Below are positions 51,783 to 61,197 of a stretch of DNA of 64,000 nucleotides, piece after piece. The stretch is from KBS-96 sp963722585 (GTDB lineage: Bacteria > Acidobacteriota > Terriglobia > Bryobacterales > Bryobacteraceae). The DNA lies in NCBI GenBank assembly GCA_963722585.1, contig CAVRNU010000006.1:91968-155967 (forward strand), written 5' to 3'. Numbering within the stretch: the stretch's first letter is position 1; each line of letters opens with the position of its first letter. A program made the translations under genes and the position numbers. The notes beneath the pieces were generated by a model. The model saw nothing but the letters and a program-made list of their open reading frames with translations. It was not told where the DNA came from and did no database searches.

Positions 51783-53051
51783 CTAGGTCTCAACCTTCTT
51801 CAACAGGTTATCCAGAATGTTGCGATCGATTTCGTAGCCAAGACCGGGCTTTACCGGGGCATAGACATAGCCATCTTTGGCGATTCGAATGCGATCTTTG
51901 ACATAAGGGCGATCGCTGAAGCCTTGCGGCTGAGTCATCTCGAACCAAATGTTGTTCGGCATAGCAAGTTCACAGTGGAAATGGACCGCGTGATCGAACA
52001 CATCGCCCCAGTTGTGCGGCTGGCACGGCAGATTGAAACATTCGGCTAACTGCGCGACTTTCATGCCGCTGGTGATTCCGCCGATGTTATCGACGATGAA
52101 TCGGACCTCGTCAAGCGCTCCCCGCCGGATGTACTCGGCGTAGTAATAGGGCGACGCCAGAAATTCTCCGATAACGATGGGCACATCCAGCGCTTTTGCC
52201 AGCTCGACGAGCCCGTCGATGTCTTTCGTCGGCAGCGGATCTTCGAACGAGACGAAATTCAACTCGTCCAAGAGCCGTCCTACCTTGATCGCTTCCTCGC
52301 GCGTATAGACGCCCACTCTGTCCAGCAATAGAGGGAAATCGGGACCGGCCGTTTCGCGAAGGGCCCTGCAGACTTCCATGTCGAGCTTGTAATCATGTCC
52401 AGGAGAGACCTTCCACGGTGGATGAATCTTGTAAGCCGTGAACCCTTCGCTTTTGGCGCGCTTCAGGTCAGCGACAAATTCGTCGACTGTGTCGAGGTGC
52501 TGTGAACTCGCATAGGCGCGCACACGATCTGTGTATGCGCCGAGGAGGCGATAGACGGGCTGGTTGACGGCTTTGCCAAGAATGTCCCACAGGCAATTAT
52601 CGATGGCCGCCGCATAGGAGAGTTGACCTAAACGCCTTTTAGTAGGCGCCCACTGAGAGGTGAGAGCCGGGAGGTCGAAAACGCTCTTACCAGGCAGCGT
52701 CGCTTTTGCGTATTCCAACCAACCCAGGTTGCTCCAGTTCGGATGGGGGTAGCGCTCAGCCAGAGTATAGTTGCCTTCAATCGCGCTATTGGTGACTACG
52801 GCTGCGACCCGGCTGTCGCCGCCGTGTCCGGGTGGTGCGCCGGCGCCAGGACCGATGACATAAACCTTGACTTCCTTAATGACGAGGTCGTTTCTGGCCA
52901 GGCCGGCGGATTGCGTCGAAGCTTGCACACGCGCGGCCAGAGACGGTACCGCTCCTGCCCATGCGGCCCCAGCGAGAAGATCACGCCGCGACAGCTTGCT
53001 GTTGAAGCCGGCCCTTTTCCCAACTTCTTTCGGACCTTCCAGGCTAGTCAT
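51783..53051 (-). CDS. Enolase-superfamily enzyme, paralogue, Tat-type leader
   Basis: 422 aa. Leader KLSRRDLLAGAAWAGAVPSL, then the same layout as its neighbour: VKVYVIGPGAG, NSAIEGNYTLAERYPHPNWS, AYKIHPPWKVSPGHDYKLDM, metal ligands LLLDRVGVYT, SFEDPLPTKD, VIGEFLASP, then PCQPHNWGDVFDHAVHFHCE. The metal and acid/base residues are conserved in both copies, so both should be active, perhaps on related sugar acids. 22 bases downstream of the DapA-family gene. Confidence 0.9.
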   Translation of the reverse strand: MTSLEGPKEVGKRAGFNSKLSRRDLLAGAAWAGAVPSLAARVQASTQSAGLARNDLVIKEVKVYVIGPGAGAPPGHGGDSRVAAVVTNSAIEGNYTLAERYPHPNWSNLGWLEYAKATLPGKSVFDLPALTSQWAPTKRRLGQLSYAAAIDNCLWDILGKAVNQPVYRLLGAYTDRVRAYASSQHLDTVDEFVADLKRAKSEGFTAYKIHPPWKVSPGHDYKLDMEVCRALRETAGPDFPLLLDRVGVYTREEAIKVGRLLDELNFVSFEDPLPTKDIDGLVELAKALDVPIVIGEFLASPYYYAEYIRRGALDEVRFIVDNIGGITSGMKVAQLAECFNLPCQPHNWGDVFDHAVHFHCELAMPNNIWFEMTQPQGFSDRPYVKDRIRIAKDGYVYAPVKPGLGYEIDRNILDNLLKKVET

Positions 53052-53073
53052 AGGCGCGAGTCAGTGAATGTTC

Positions 53074-54132
53074 CTAGGCTCTCAGATAGGGCTTCATAAG
53101 ATCGAGTAGCTCTCGCAGTACTTGTTTTCCCGTTTCATCGAGCGGTGTTCCGTTCCTGAGCCCTCCGCCAGAAGGTATCACGGTAGACGACACGCCAGTG
53201 GCAGGAGGGCGGGTTCGCAAATTGTAAGTCTTGAACACTCCCCGGAGATAAAGAATGTATTTCATGCCTTCGTTGTAGGTTGAGACTTCATTGATCAGGA
53301 TGGTGGCATTGCCATATATTTCGACGGCTTCTCTTTTCTTCCCTGCGTGCCAGAGATCCCAGGCGGACGCATAGATATCCGCGAAGGATGCGGCGGGCAT
53401 ACTTCCGGAGAAGCCGCGCATCATCTCATCGATCAGAGTTTTGCCATGCGACCCGGTGAATACTTTGAGCTGATCGTTGCTGCCCTTGCGAAGCGCGGAT
53501 AGCCGCATTAACGGCTGTCCGGCCTCGTCTTTCACGTATCGCAAAGTGGGCGTCTCCCGATACATCTCGAGTATCGTTTCTACGTCAAGACTGCCAACGG
53601 CCTGAACGAATAGCGGAAGCTCTGTCGCGCTGCCCACAACTTTGTAGTATTCGCGGATTGCTCGCAGATCTTTTTCTCCGGCTGGAGGAAGCGAAATGAT
53701 GGCGGCGGCGCCGGCTTTTTCCGCATGCTTTGCATATTTGACCGTTGTTTCAATGCCGGCGCTCTGCACACCGATCACAATGGCCGGCTTCAAGTTCCTG
53801 CCCGTGGAAGCGATGGCTTCCGCGCCATTCATGCGCTCGGAATCGGTGAGCATCTGCCACTCGCTCGCAAGTTGGGGCCAGACGAATCCATGCACTCCGC
53901 CGCGATCGATGAAGTGCAGCTCCCTTACGAGAGAATCCAAATCCAGTTTGTTGTCTTCGGTAAAGGGTGTCTGCGCGATGGGGAAGATGCCCCGCAACGG
54001 CTTCAAATCGCGATTCCCGGCCGCGAATATTCCGCTGCCCGGAAGAGCGAAGCCGATCGCCCCTCTGCTCAGCAGGGTTAGAATTTCGCGCCGGTTTGAC
54101 GAGAACATAGCCATTGGTGCGCTAACTGACAT
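53074..54132 (-). CDS. Dihydrodipicolinate synthase/N-acetylneuraminate lyase family protein
   Basis: 352 aa; ATGs at 54132, 54114 and 54108 are all possible, and the first overlaps the aldo/keto reductase gene by 11 bases. Leader NRREILTLLSRGAIGFALPG resembles a Tat signal. The barrel begins LRGIFPIAQTPFTEDNKLDL. Mid-barrel GFVWPQLASEWQMLTDSERM corresponds to the substrate loop, and the Schiff-base lysine is in LRYVKDEAGQPL. It likely cleaves or forms a 2-keto-3-deoxy acid, the product type of the neighbouring enolase-superfamily dehydratases. Confidence 0.88.
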   Translation of the reverse strand: MSVSAPMAMFSSNRREILTLLSRGAIGFALPGSGIFAAGNRDLKPLRGIFPIAQTPFTEDNKLDLDSLVRELHFIDRGGVHGFVWPQLASEWQMLTDSERMNGAEAIASTGRNLKPAIVIGVQSAGIETTVKYAKHAEKAGAAAIISLPPAGEKDLRAIREYYKVVGSATELPLFVQAVGSLDVETILEMYRETPTLRYVKDEAGQPLMRLSALRKGSNDQLKVFTGSHGKTLIDEMMRGFSGSMPAASFADIYASAWDLWHAGKKREAVEIYGNATILINEVSTYNEGMKYILYLRGVFKTYNLRTRPPATGVSSTVIPSGGGLRNGTPLDETGKQVLRELLDLMKPYLRA

Positions 54133-55087
54133 CGCCGTCCCGATGATTGCTTATCGAAGCGGTGCCGACGCCTCGCTTCCAATCTTCCACTTGCGGACCT
54201 TTGAATTGCGATCCCCGTTCGCGTAGTTGAGCCATTTGGTCTTCAGTCAGCGGCTTGAACGATTGAGCAATCCGAACGTCGTCCTCGAGTTGGCCGATTG
54301 TGGTACATCCGAGCGCCAGGCAGTGAACCGGCAGGCTGAGCACATACGAGAGACACTCTTTGAGATGTATTCCCTGCAACAGCTTCGCGTTTCCTGTGCT
54401 CTTCATCGCTTGTATTCCCATCCCGCGTTCCACCGCGACAGGAAGCACATTTTTCTCGAAACTCAAATACGAGGGATCGGCGGCGTTGAGCGGCATCAGG
54501 ATGGTGTCGTAATGGTCGTAGTTCTTGAGCATTGCCAGATGGACATCGGGATCGTGGTGGCCCGTGAAGCCAATGAAACGGCACTTGCCGGCCTTCCTGG
54601 CAGCCTCGAACGCTTCTATCGCGCCGCCGGGAGCGAAGATCTGGTGGACTTCGTCCATTTCGCTCACCTGATGAATCTGCCAAAGGTCCACGTAATCGGT
54701 CTTTAGGGCGCGAAGCGATTTCTCGAGATCCGCTTCCGCCCCCTGGCGGGAGCGTTGAGGAGATTTTGTCGTGAGAAAAATATCCTTCCGGAAGGGCGGC
54801 AACACCGCGCCGTACACCTCTTCGGATCTGCCGTTCCAATAGATTCGAGCGGTATCGAAGTAATTGATGCCAAGCTCGTGAGCACGCAGGGTGATGGCTT
54901 TTGCGTCCTCGAAAGTGCAAAGCGGAAAACGGCCGCCAGCCTGGCCGATGATCGTCAGCCGTTCGCCGGTTTTTCCAAAAAGCCGCTTAGGAATATCGCC
55001 CGGCTTTACTTTGCCCGTTGGCGGATTGTTCGCACCGATAGCGAGGCCCGCCGCTGCGGAACTGGTAAGAAAGGTTCTGCGTAACAT
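54122..55087 (-). CDS. Aldo/keto reductase, Tat-type leader
   Basis: 321 aa from ATG 55087, chosen because AGGAG lies 5 bases upstream; the ATG at 55108 lacks one. Leader MLRRTFLTSSAAAGLAIGAN. The AKR barrel has NYFDTARIYWNGRSEEVYGA (catalytic Asp and Tyr), KTDYVDLWQIHQV and CRFIGFTGHH. It reduces a sugar aldehyde or ketone with NADPH, or oxidises it. An exported NADPH enzyme would need cofactor imported folded, which fits the Tat route. Confidence 0.9.
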   Translation of the reverse strand: MLRRTFLTSSAAAGLAIGANNPPTGKVKPGDIPKRLFGKTGERLTIIGQAGGRFPLCTFEDAKAITLRAHELGINYFDTARIYWNGRSEEVYGAVLPPFRKDIFLTTKSPQRSRQGAEADLEKSLRALKTDYVDLWQIHQVSEMDEVHQIFAPGGAIEAFEAARKAGKCRFIGFTGHHDPDVHLAMLKNYDHYDTILMPLNAADPSYLSFEKNVLPVAVERGMGIQAMKSTGNAKLLQGIHLKECLSYVLSLPVHCLALGCTTIGQLEDDVRIAQSFKPLTEDQMAQLRERGSQFKGPQVEDWKRGVGTASISNHRDGDVS

Positions 55088-55114
55088 ATTTGCTCCTACT
55101 ATGGCCATGCCGTT

Positions 55115-55555
55115 TTAAGTAACAACTTCGAAATCCCAGCCAAAACCGGCTTTGTCGGAGGGTCTTGTATAGATTCGCTCGGGCCCTCGCGTAATGTGAT
55201 TATCCTCTTCCCAGCGCTTGTAGGCTTCGCCCGGTCCTCGACTCCCGTAGCCTTTAACTCCCTTGTCGGTCGCCACCTCGACCGTGAAAATGGGAACCTT
55301 TCCGGGATCGGGCAGGAATAGAGACCTTCTGGCATTGTGCCCCGGGTAAATCGACCTCGGACTTGCGACATCGACACCGTTCACTGACCACGCTATTGGG
55401 GCGGGCGTGTAGCTCTGCAAGGGGCGCTTAGCGCGTGTGTTGACCAGACGAACGCTCGTGATTTTCTGTTTGCTTTTCTCAATCTGGAAAGGAGAGGGCG
55501 GCGCGCCGATGATACCTCCAGCGGCCGAAATAGAAAGAAAACTTCTGGGGTTCAT
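55115..55555 (-). CDS. Shortened enolase-superfamily protein (central barrel missing)
   Basis: 146 aa. Signal-like start (NPRSFLSISAAGGIIGAP) and an N-terminal capping domain (KITSVRLVNTRAKRPLQSYT, VEVATDKGVKGYGSRGPGEA). It then jumps to KAGFGWDFEVVT, which resembles the C-terminal PGLGYELDYN segment of the full enzymes. All metal ligands are lost. An internal deletion is the simplest reading; a small unrelated function is less likely. First gene of the cluster on this strand, 27 bases before the aldo/keto reductase. Confidence 0.65.
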   Translation of the reverse strand: MNPRSFLSISAAGGIIGAPPSPFQIEKSKQKITSVRLVNTRAKRPLQSYTPAPIAWSVNGVDVASPRSIYPGHNARRSLFLPDPGKVPIFTVEVATDKGVKGYGSRGPGEAYKRWEEDNHITRGPERIYTRPSDKAGFGWDFEVVT

Positions 55556-55654
55556 GGCGCGACAGCATCCGCGAAATCTACGCGCTCGATTGGGAGGCGC
55601 CTTGAGGTCGCCGCAAACGGTCCTCTTCTGAGTGGCCTGCTTCTTTGCTCGGCA

Positions 55655-56422
55655 TCACCGCATTTCCAACGATATCTCAGAGTCCAGCCCGATCTCACCA
55701 AATTGACATTGGGCTCCTGCGAAGACGCTTAGGTTTCGCACATCGGGCAACGTAATAAGTCTCCTGCCCTCCAGGTGAATTAGTCCGATAGTGTCCAGAT
55801 GGCTGAGAGAGCGGGAGACCACCTCGCGGGTAGAGCCAAGTCGGATTGCAATTTCGCCCCTAGTCCACGTAAGTTCAAACGTATACCCATTCCCTAACCG
55901 GGCTCCTCTCTCTTGGGCCACGGTTAGGAGATATCGAGCGACTCGTTGCTCCACGTTTTGGAGGGCCAGTGTTTCGATCAGCTCAGCGTACTGCCGGACC
56001 TTGCGCGCAAGGGCGCTTGCGAGGTTCCACAACAGTTCTGGGTGCTCACGGCAAAGCGTGCAGACGTAGCGTTTTTCAATACAAAGGACGTCCGTTCTCG
56101 CATCGGCAACCATCGTGCTGAAGAATTTTCCTTCATCGAAAACCGGAACCGCCGCGAGAATGGCACCAGCCCTCTCTGTCGATAGCACCTGTTCGCGACC
56201 ATCGGTATTTTGCCGGATAGATCGAAGCTCGCCGCTGGCGACGACGTACAACCCTAAGGCTCTCTCGTGTTCGGAAAACAGAACTTGACCCCGCTCCAAA
56301 TGCTTGACAAACGCGAAGCCAGCAATCTTCTTCAGGAGATCGTCTGTCAAACTTCCAAGGAGGTCCGTTCGCCGGAGCACTGCGACCTTGTCAACACTCG
56401 TCTGTCGTGGACAAGATGCCAT
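55655..56422 (-). CDS. Crp/Fnr-family transcriptional regulator
   Basis: 255 aa from ATG 56422. N-terminal cyclic-nucleotide-binding-like barrel (VKHLERGQVLFSEHERALGL, VVASGELRSIR). C-terminal helix-turn-helix WTRGEIAIRLGSTREVVSRS then LSHLDTIGLIHLEGRRLI. No N-terminal cysteine row of the FNR type, so probably not an oxygen sensor by iron-sulfur cluster, though two cysteines (YVCTLC) lie near 135. It sits between the sugar-acid cluster, 99 bases upstream of the shortened gene, and the act operon, and could regulate either. Confidence 0.92.
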   Translation of the reverse strand: MASCPRQTSVDKVAVLRRTDLLGSLTDDLLKKIAGFAFVKHLERGQVLFSEHERALGLYVVASGELRSIRQNTDGREQVLSTERAGAILAAVPVFDEGKFFSTMVADARTDVLCIEKRYVCTLCREHPELLWNLASALARKVRQYAELIETLALQNVEQRVARYLLTVAQERGARLGNGYTFELTWTRGEIAIRLGSTREVVSRSLSHLDTIGLIHLEGRRLITLPDVRNLSVFAGAQCQFGEIGLDSEISLEMR

Positions 56423-56726
56423 AAGCCAGCAGCATAATAGCACTACCCCCGAGGTTGTAGGAGTCGCAAATGTACACGGTTCGTTTGATAACCCGAACGA
56501 AAAATGTATTCCCTACATTCCCGTGTAACCAACCTCTGAGAACTTGGGATCGGAGACACTGCGGCGGAGCCGAGTTTATCCACAGGGCGGCGATACCGCC
56601 GCGAAGCGCGCCGGCATGCCAGACTGTTTGGCCGTTCGATTCCGCGTCCGAATATGTATTTATCTATGCATTGCCTGTTTAGGGTTCCCGAGAATGATTA
56701 AGGGCATAGAGCAGGCGGAAACCATG

Positions 56727-57182
56727 TCAGGAGGCGAGCTGCAGTTCCCCCGTCTTGTGTGCGGAGGCATCTGACGGGAGGAATAGAACGGTCGCGTGAA
56801 TGCCTTCGCAAAGGTCCTGTACAAGTACTTGGGTTCGGTCAGGAAGCATCAACGCCGCGCGATAGGAATAGTCTCTACCGGAAATCTTGCGAAAGACGAC
56901 TTCTTCAGATGCCCCAATCTCCAGAGCTTGTTGCACGTTTCGAGGCACATTGGTGAGGAGCAGATGGGCTCCCGGTTGAACGCAGACCCTGGTTATGTTT
57001 ACAGATATTGGAAACAGCCAACCGAGGAGTTCCTCCCAAGCACTGTATTCTTTCTGCTTTAGCGGCCCAAGGTCATTCACGGACACGAATCCTAAACTGC
57101 CAATATCAAATCGCTGAACGACAAGCTCCTCGCCTTGCCGCGCTGGGCGGTTCCGCGCTGAACGGATCGAGCACACATACAT
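56727..57182 (-). CDS. Hypothetical protein
   Basis: 151 aa, unrecognised. VVQRFDIGSLGFVSVNDLGP, VNITRVCVQPGAHLLLTNVP, RNVQQALEIGASEEVVF and a beta-rich end. No signal or membrane segment. Codon use and length are consistent with a gene. Intervening 56444-56726 (between this and the Crp gene) shows nothing further apart from likely promoters. Confidence 0.5.
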   Translation of the reverse strand: MYVCSIRSARNRPARQGEELVVQRFDIGSLGFVSVNDLGPLKQKEYSAWEELLGWLFPISVNITRVCVQPGAHLLLTNVPRNVQQALEIGASEEVVFRKISGRDYSYRAALMLPDRTQVLVQDLCEGIHATVLFLPSDASAHKTGELQLAS

Positions 57183-57598
57183 ACAGCTGCATCCTATTTA
57201 CTAAGTAAGATGTCTTTACTGAGCGCCGTAACCTGAAGCAGCGCCTAATTTCTCCCACATCGAGTAAAATTGTCCGGTATATTGTTTGACAAATTGGGGC
57301 GCGAGAGCCTGCATTGTAACCTGTGCGCCATTACTTATTGCTGGATCCGAACGTGAGGAGGCTCGTAACCCGCGGGTTTATTACCCACACCTATCGTCAC
57401 GCTCGATGTTTGTTTAAGCCCGTGCGTTTTGTCACAGATTGGGCCCGTAGAAAATCGAGGGATCACATATAAGAAGTCGTGACTAAAGGCACAGTAAAGC
57501 GATCCCGGTCCGGCTCAATCTTGATGCAGGACTTTGGTGGTCAACTGGCTTCTTCGAAATAAATCGACAAAGTGGCCACTGAGCAAGGCGTACTTCCG
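57183..57598 (+). other. Upstream region of the act operon
   Basis: 416 bases without a gene. TTGACA at 57286 could be a -35 element, but the -10 candidates after it are poor. The region should carry the act promoter and perhaps regulator sites; no clear palindrome was found. Confidence 0.3.
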
Positions 57599-58249
57599 AT
57601 GGCCCAGTTCTTTTCAAGAAGTGCCAACACGTTTGCAAGGTTCACAATTCTTGGAATTGTTTCGCTTCTTGTGCTGGTCTGCTGGCTTGGATATCTGATC
57701 GTGAGATCGCCGTACGAGATGATGCAGAACGTTCCACGGGAACAGCCTGTCCCCTTCAGTCATGAACACCACGTGGGCGGGTTAGGCATTGATTGCCGCT
57801 ACTGCCACACAACGGTTGAAAATTCCTCCTTCGCTAACATTCCGGCAACAAAGATTTGCATGAACTGCCATTCGCAGATGTGGGCGACCAGCCCGATGCT
57901 CGAGCCAGTGCGCGAGAGCTACCGGACCGGCAAGTCGATCGAGTGGACTCGGGTACATGACCTGCCTGAGTTCGTCTATTTCAATCACAGTATCCACGTG
58001 CGCCACGGCATCGGCTGCTCAACGTGCCATGGGCGCGTGGACAAGATGCCATTGATGTGGCAGGCGGCGCCGCTGACCATGGAGTGGTGCCTGAACTGTC
58101 ACCGCCATCCTGAGCGGTACGTCCGGCCGCAAGATCAGGTGTTTTCGATGGAGTACACGCCGCCTGCCGACCAGATCGCGCTCGGCGGGCGCCTGGTTCG
58201 CGAATATCACATCCAAAGCCTCACAAGCTGTTCGACCTGCCACCGGTGA
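57599..58249 (+). CDS. actA: Alternative complex III subunit ActA, pentahaem cytochrome c
   Basis: 216 aa from ATG 57599; GTG 57572 in frame adds nine residues. A membrane anchor (FTILGIVSLLVLVCWLGYLI) precedes five CxxCH haem sites: CRYCH, CMNCH, CSTCH, CLNCH and CSTCH (the last near the end). ActA is the periplasmic electron outlet of the quinol:electron-acceptor oxidoreductase. Its stop overlaps the actB start by four bases. Confidence 0.94.
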   Translation: MAQFFSRSANTFARFTILGIVSLLVLVCWLGYLIVRSPYEMMQNVPREQPVPFSHEHHVGGLGIDCRYCHTTVENSSFANIPATKICMNCHSQMWATSPMLEPVRESYRTGKSIEWTRVHDLPEFVYFNHSIHVRHGIGCSTCHGRVDKMPLMWQAAPLTMEWCLNCHRHPERYVRPQDQVFSMEYTPPADQIALGGRLVREYHIQSLTSCSTCHR

Positions 58250-61197
58250 AGAAGATGCCCAACCACGATCTTGTTCCAATAGAAGCGCTCACGCAAGGCG
58301 GAAAACGCAGACTATGGCGGACGCCGGAGGAGTTTGACGGGCATGCGCCGGAGATAGAGGAAGAAGAAGTCTCCGAAGAAGGCATCGAGTTTTCCGGAGC
58401 CAGCAGGCGGCGTTTTCTTTCCTTGATGGCTGGTTCGATGGCCTTGGCCGGACTCACCGGCTGCACGCGGCAGCCGGAAGAGACCATCATGCCCTACGTC
58501 GATCCGCCGGAGAACGTCATTCCGGGGAGGCCAAAGTATTACGCGACAGCGGCGCCGGTGAACGGGATTGCGGAAGGCGTGATTGTTGAAAGCCATCTGG
58601 GGCGCCCAACCAAGGTGGAGGGGAATCCGGATCATCCGGCCAGCCTCGGAGCCACCAGTGTTCACTCGCAGGCCTGCCTGATGGATCTGTACGATCCGGA
58701 TCGAGCCAGAGAGATTATGTATCTCGGGCTACCGCGGGATTGGGATTCGTTTCAACTTGCCTGGCAGCAAAATATCGATCCGATTCAGAAACGCCATGGC
58801 GCGGGATTTTGCATTCTGAGTGAAACGATTGTGTCGCCAACGCTCGGGGCGCAGATACGGGCGGTGCTCAAGAAATTTCCAGCGGCGAAGTGGTACCAGT
58901 TCGATCCGGCGGGACCGCATACGGCGCGTGCAGCGGCGCAGATGGTCTTCGGCAAACCCGTGCATACGTATTACAAACTCGATACCGCGGATATCGTGGT
59001 CTCGCTCGATGCCGATTTTCTGGCGTGTGGCGCGGGATCGACGCGCTATGCGCGGGATTTTTCGACGCGGCGGCGACGAGGCCACCGGCTGGACATGAAC
59101 CGGCTGTACGTGATCGAGAGCACCATGACGGCCACGGGCGGAAAAGCCGATCACAGGCTCGCCCTGCGCTACGCCGAGGTGGAGGAATTTGCGCGTGAAT
59201 TGGCGGCCGCGCTCGGTGTCGGCGGGACAGGCTCCGGCAACGGCGCGTACCAATTCTGGGTAACCCGGATGGCGCGCGATCTCCAGGCTCATACAGGCGC
59301 CAATGCGATCATCCCAGGCGAACATCAATCTCCGGCTGTGCACGGCCTCGCTCACGCGATGAATACCGCGCTCGGCAACATTGGCAAGACGGTAATCTAT
59401 AGCGACCCGTTGGAAACGCAGCCGGTCGATCAGATCCAATCGCTGCGCGAGCTTTCGCGCGACATGAACGACGCGAAAGTCGATCTGCTGCTGATTCTGG
59501 GCGGAAATCCGGTTTATAACGCTCCGGTCGACTTCAACTTCACAGTCGGACTCGAGAGAGTCAAAACGTCCATCCACGTCGGAACTCACTTCAACGAGAC
59601 ATCGTTGATAGCGACGTGGCAGATTCCGGAGACGCATTTCCTCGAGGACTGGGGCGATACGCGATCGCTCGACGGTACCATCAGCATCATTCAGCCGCTG
59701 ATTGCACCGCTCTACAGCGGCTCGCGTTCGCAGCTACAGGTACTTGATGCCATCCTGCAATTCCCGGGGCGTTCTTCTTATGAAATCGTGCGTGCTTACT
59801 GGTCTGAGCGGAGCGGCGCGAAAGATTTCGAAGCATGGTGGCGCAAGTCGGTACACGACGGGCTGATTGCGGATTCGGCCTTGCCCCCCATTGCGGTAAC
59901 GCCAAACCATAATTTCGGTGCGCCGCAGGCGTCACCTGCCAGCGGTATCGAGATAGTCTTCCGGCCCGACGTGTACATGTACGACGGCCGCTATGCCAAT
60001 AATGTGTGGCTGCAGGAGCTGCCGCACCCCATGACGAAGCTGACCTGGGACAACGCAATTTTTGTCAGTCCCAAAACAGCCAAGCGGCTCGGCTTCGACA
60101 ATCAACAGCACGTTCGACTGACATACCGCGGCCGCAGCGTGGAAGGCTCGGTTTGGATTCTGCCCGGCCAGCCCGACGAATCGATCACCGTGGATCTTGG
60201 CTGGGGCAGATGGCATTCCGGAAGTGCCGGCAACGGCGCGGGTTTTAATGCGTACGCGCTGCGCACTTCCGACGCGCTGTGGGCCGGCACCGGTGTGGAG
60301 TTCCAGAAGCTCGATACACCGTATCCGCTGGCGACCACGCAAATGAATCAGTCCATGGAGCACCGCGACGTGGTGGTTCGAAACACGCTCGACGGCTACA
60401 AGAAAGAGCCCGACTTCGCGAAGCAGACCGAACACGAGCCGCCCACCAACCTCACGCTGTATCCGCAATGGGATTACCGGGGTTATGCATGGGCCATGTC
60501 CATCGACTTGACGGCCTGCGTCAACTGCCAGGCGTGTGTAGTCGCCTGCCAGGCGGAGAACAATATTGCGGTGGTCGGCAAAGAGCAGGTGCTCGCGCGC
60601 CGCGCCATGCATTGGCTGAGAATCGACACCTACTACGAGGGCGACATCAGCTACCCGACTGCGTATTACGCCCCGATCCCTTGCATGCAATGCGAAAACG
60701 CCCCCTGCGAGCTGGTTTGCCCCGTGCAGGCGACGAATCACAGCCGCGACGGCTTGAACGATATGGTCTACAACCGCTGCATCGGAACACGCTACTGCTC
60801 GAACAACTGCCCGTGGAAAGTGCGCCGGTTCAATTTCATGCTGTTTCAGGACTGGACCAGTGAAACGTGGAAAATGCAGCGCAATCCCGATGTGACGGTG
60901 CGCAGCCGCGGAGTGATGGAAAAGTGCACGTATTGCGTGCAGCGCATCCGGGAAGCGGAAATCAAGGCGGCAAACGAAAGTCGTTTCATTTGCGATGGAG
61001 AAATTCAGACGGCCTGTATGCAGGTTTGCCCCACGCAAGCGATTGTTTTTGGCGACAAGAATAACCCCAACAATCGAGTTGCCAAGCTGAAAGCCGAAAA
61101 ACTGGATTACGCCATGTATGCGGAACTGAACACACGCCCGCGGACTACCTACCTGGCTGAGCTTCGCAATCAGAACCCGGAGTTTCAAGGTGCCTGA
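58246..61197 (+). CDS. actB: Alternative complex III subunit ActB, Tat-exported molybdopterin-like/Fe-S fusion
   Basis: 983 aa from GTG 58246. Twin-arginine signal SRRRFLSLMAGSMALAGLTG at about 53-72. Then a molybdopterin-oxidoreductase-like domain (VEGNPDHPASLG, ILGGNPVYNAPVDFNF); in ActB proteins this holds no Mo cofactor. The last 230 residues form a ferredoxin-like domain with motifs CVNCQACVVACQAENN, CMQCENAPCELVCPVQ, CIGTRYCSNNCPW and CTYCVQRI/CMQVCPTQA, giving four clusters, one a likely 3Fe-4S. It passes electrons from the quinol site to the haems. Confidence 0.95.
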   Translation: MKKMPNHDLVPIEALTQGGKRRLWRTPEEFDGHAPEIEEEEVSEEGIEFSGASRRRFLSLMAGSMALAGLTGCTRQPEETIMPYVDPPENVIPGRPKYYATAAPVNGIAEGVIVESHLGRPTKVEGNPDHPASLGATSVHSQACLMDLYDPDRAREIMYLGLPRDWDSFQLAWQQNIDPIQKRHGAGFCILSETIVSPTLGAQIRAVLKKFPAAKWYQFDPAGPHTARAAAQMVFGKPVHTYYKLDTADIVVSLDADFLACGAGSTRYARDFSTRRRRGHRLDMNRLYVIESTMTATGGKADHRLALRYAEVEEFARELAAALGVGGTGSGNGAYQFWVTRMARDLQAHTGANAIIPGEHQSPAVHGLAHAMNTALGNIGKTVIYSDPLETQPVDQIQSLRELSRDMNDAKVDLLLILGGNPVYNAPVDFNFTVGLERVKTSIHVGTHFNETSLIATWQIPETHFLEDWGDTRSLDGTISIIQPLIAPLYSGSRSQLQVLDAILQFPGRSSYEIVRAYWSERSGAKDFEAWWRKSVHDGLIADSALPPIAVTPNHNFGAPQASPASGIEIVFRPDVYMYDGRYANNVWLQELPHPMTKLTWDNAIFVSPKTAKRLGFDNQQHVRLTYRGRSVEGSVWILPGQPDESITVDLGWGRWHSGSAGNGAGFNAYALRTSDALWAGTGVEFQKLDTPYPLATTQMNQSMEHRDVVVRNTLDGYKKEPDFAKQTEHEPPTNLTLYPQWDYRGYAWAMSIDLTACVNCQACVVACQAENNIAVVGKEQVLARRAMHWLRIDTYYEGDISYPTAYYAPIPCMQCENAPCELVCPVQATNHSRDGLNDMVYNRCIGTRYCSNNCPWKVRRFNFMLFQDWTSETWKMQRNPDVTVRSRGVMEKCTYCVQRIREAEIKAANESRFICDGEIQTACMQVCPTQAIVFGDKNNPNNRVAKLKAEKLDYAMYAELNTRPRTTYLAELRNQNPEFQGA

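Noticed and set aside
58729..61188. Long minus-strand frames (302 and 418 codons) over actB
   Set aside because: Antisense to actB with its conserved Fe-S motifs; the peptides are rich in R, H and V without any known fold.
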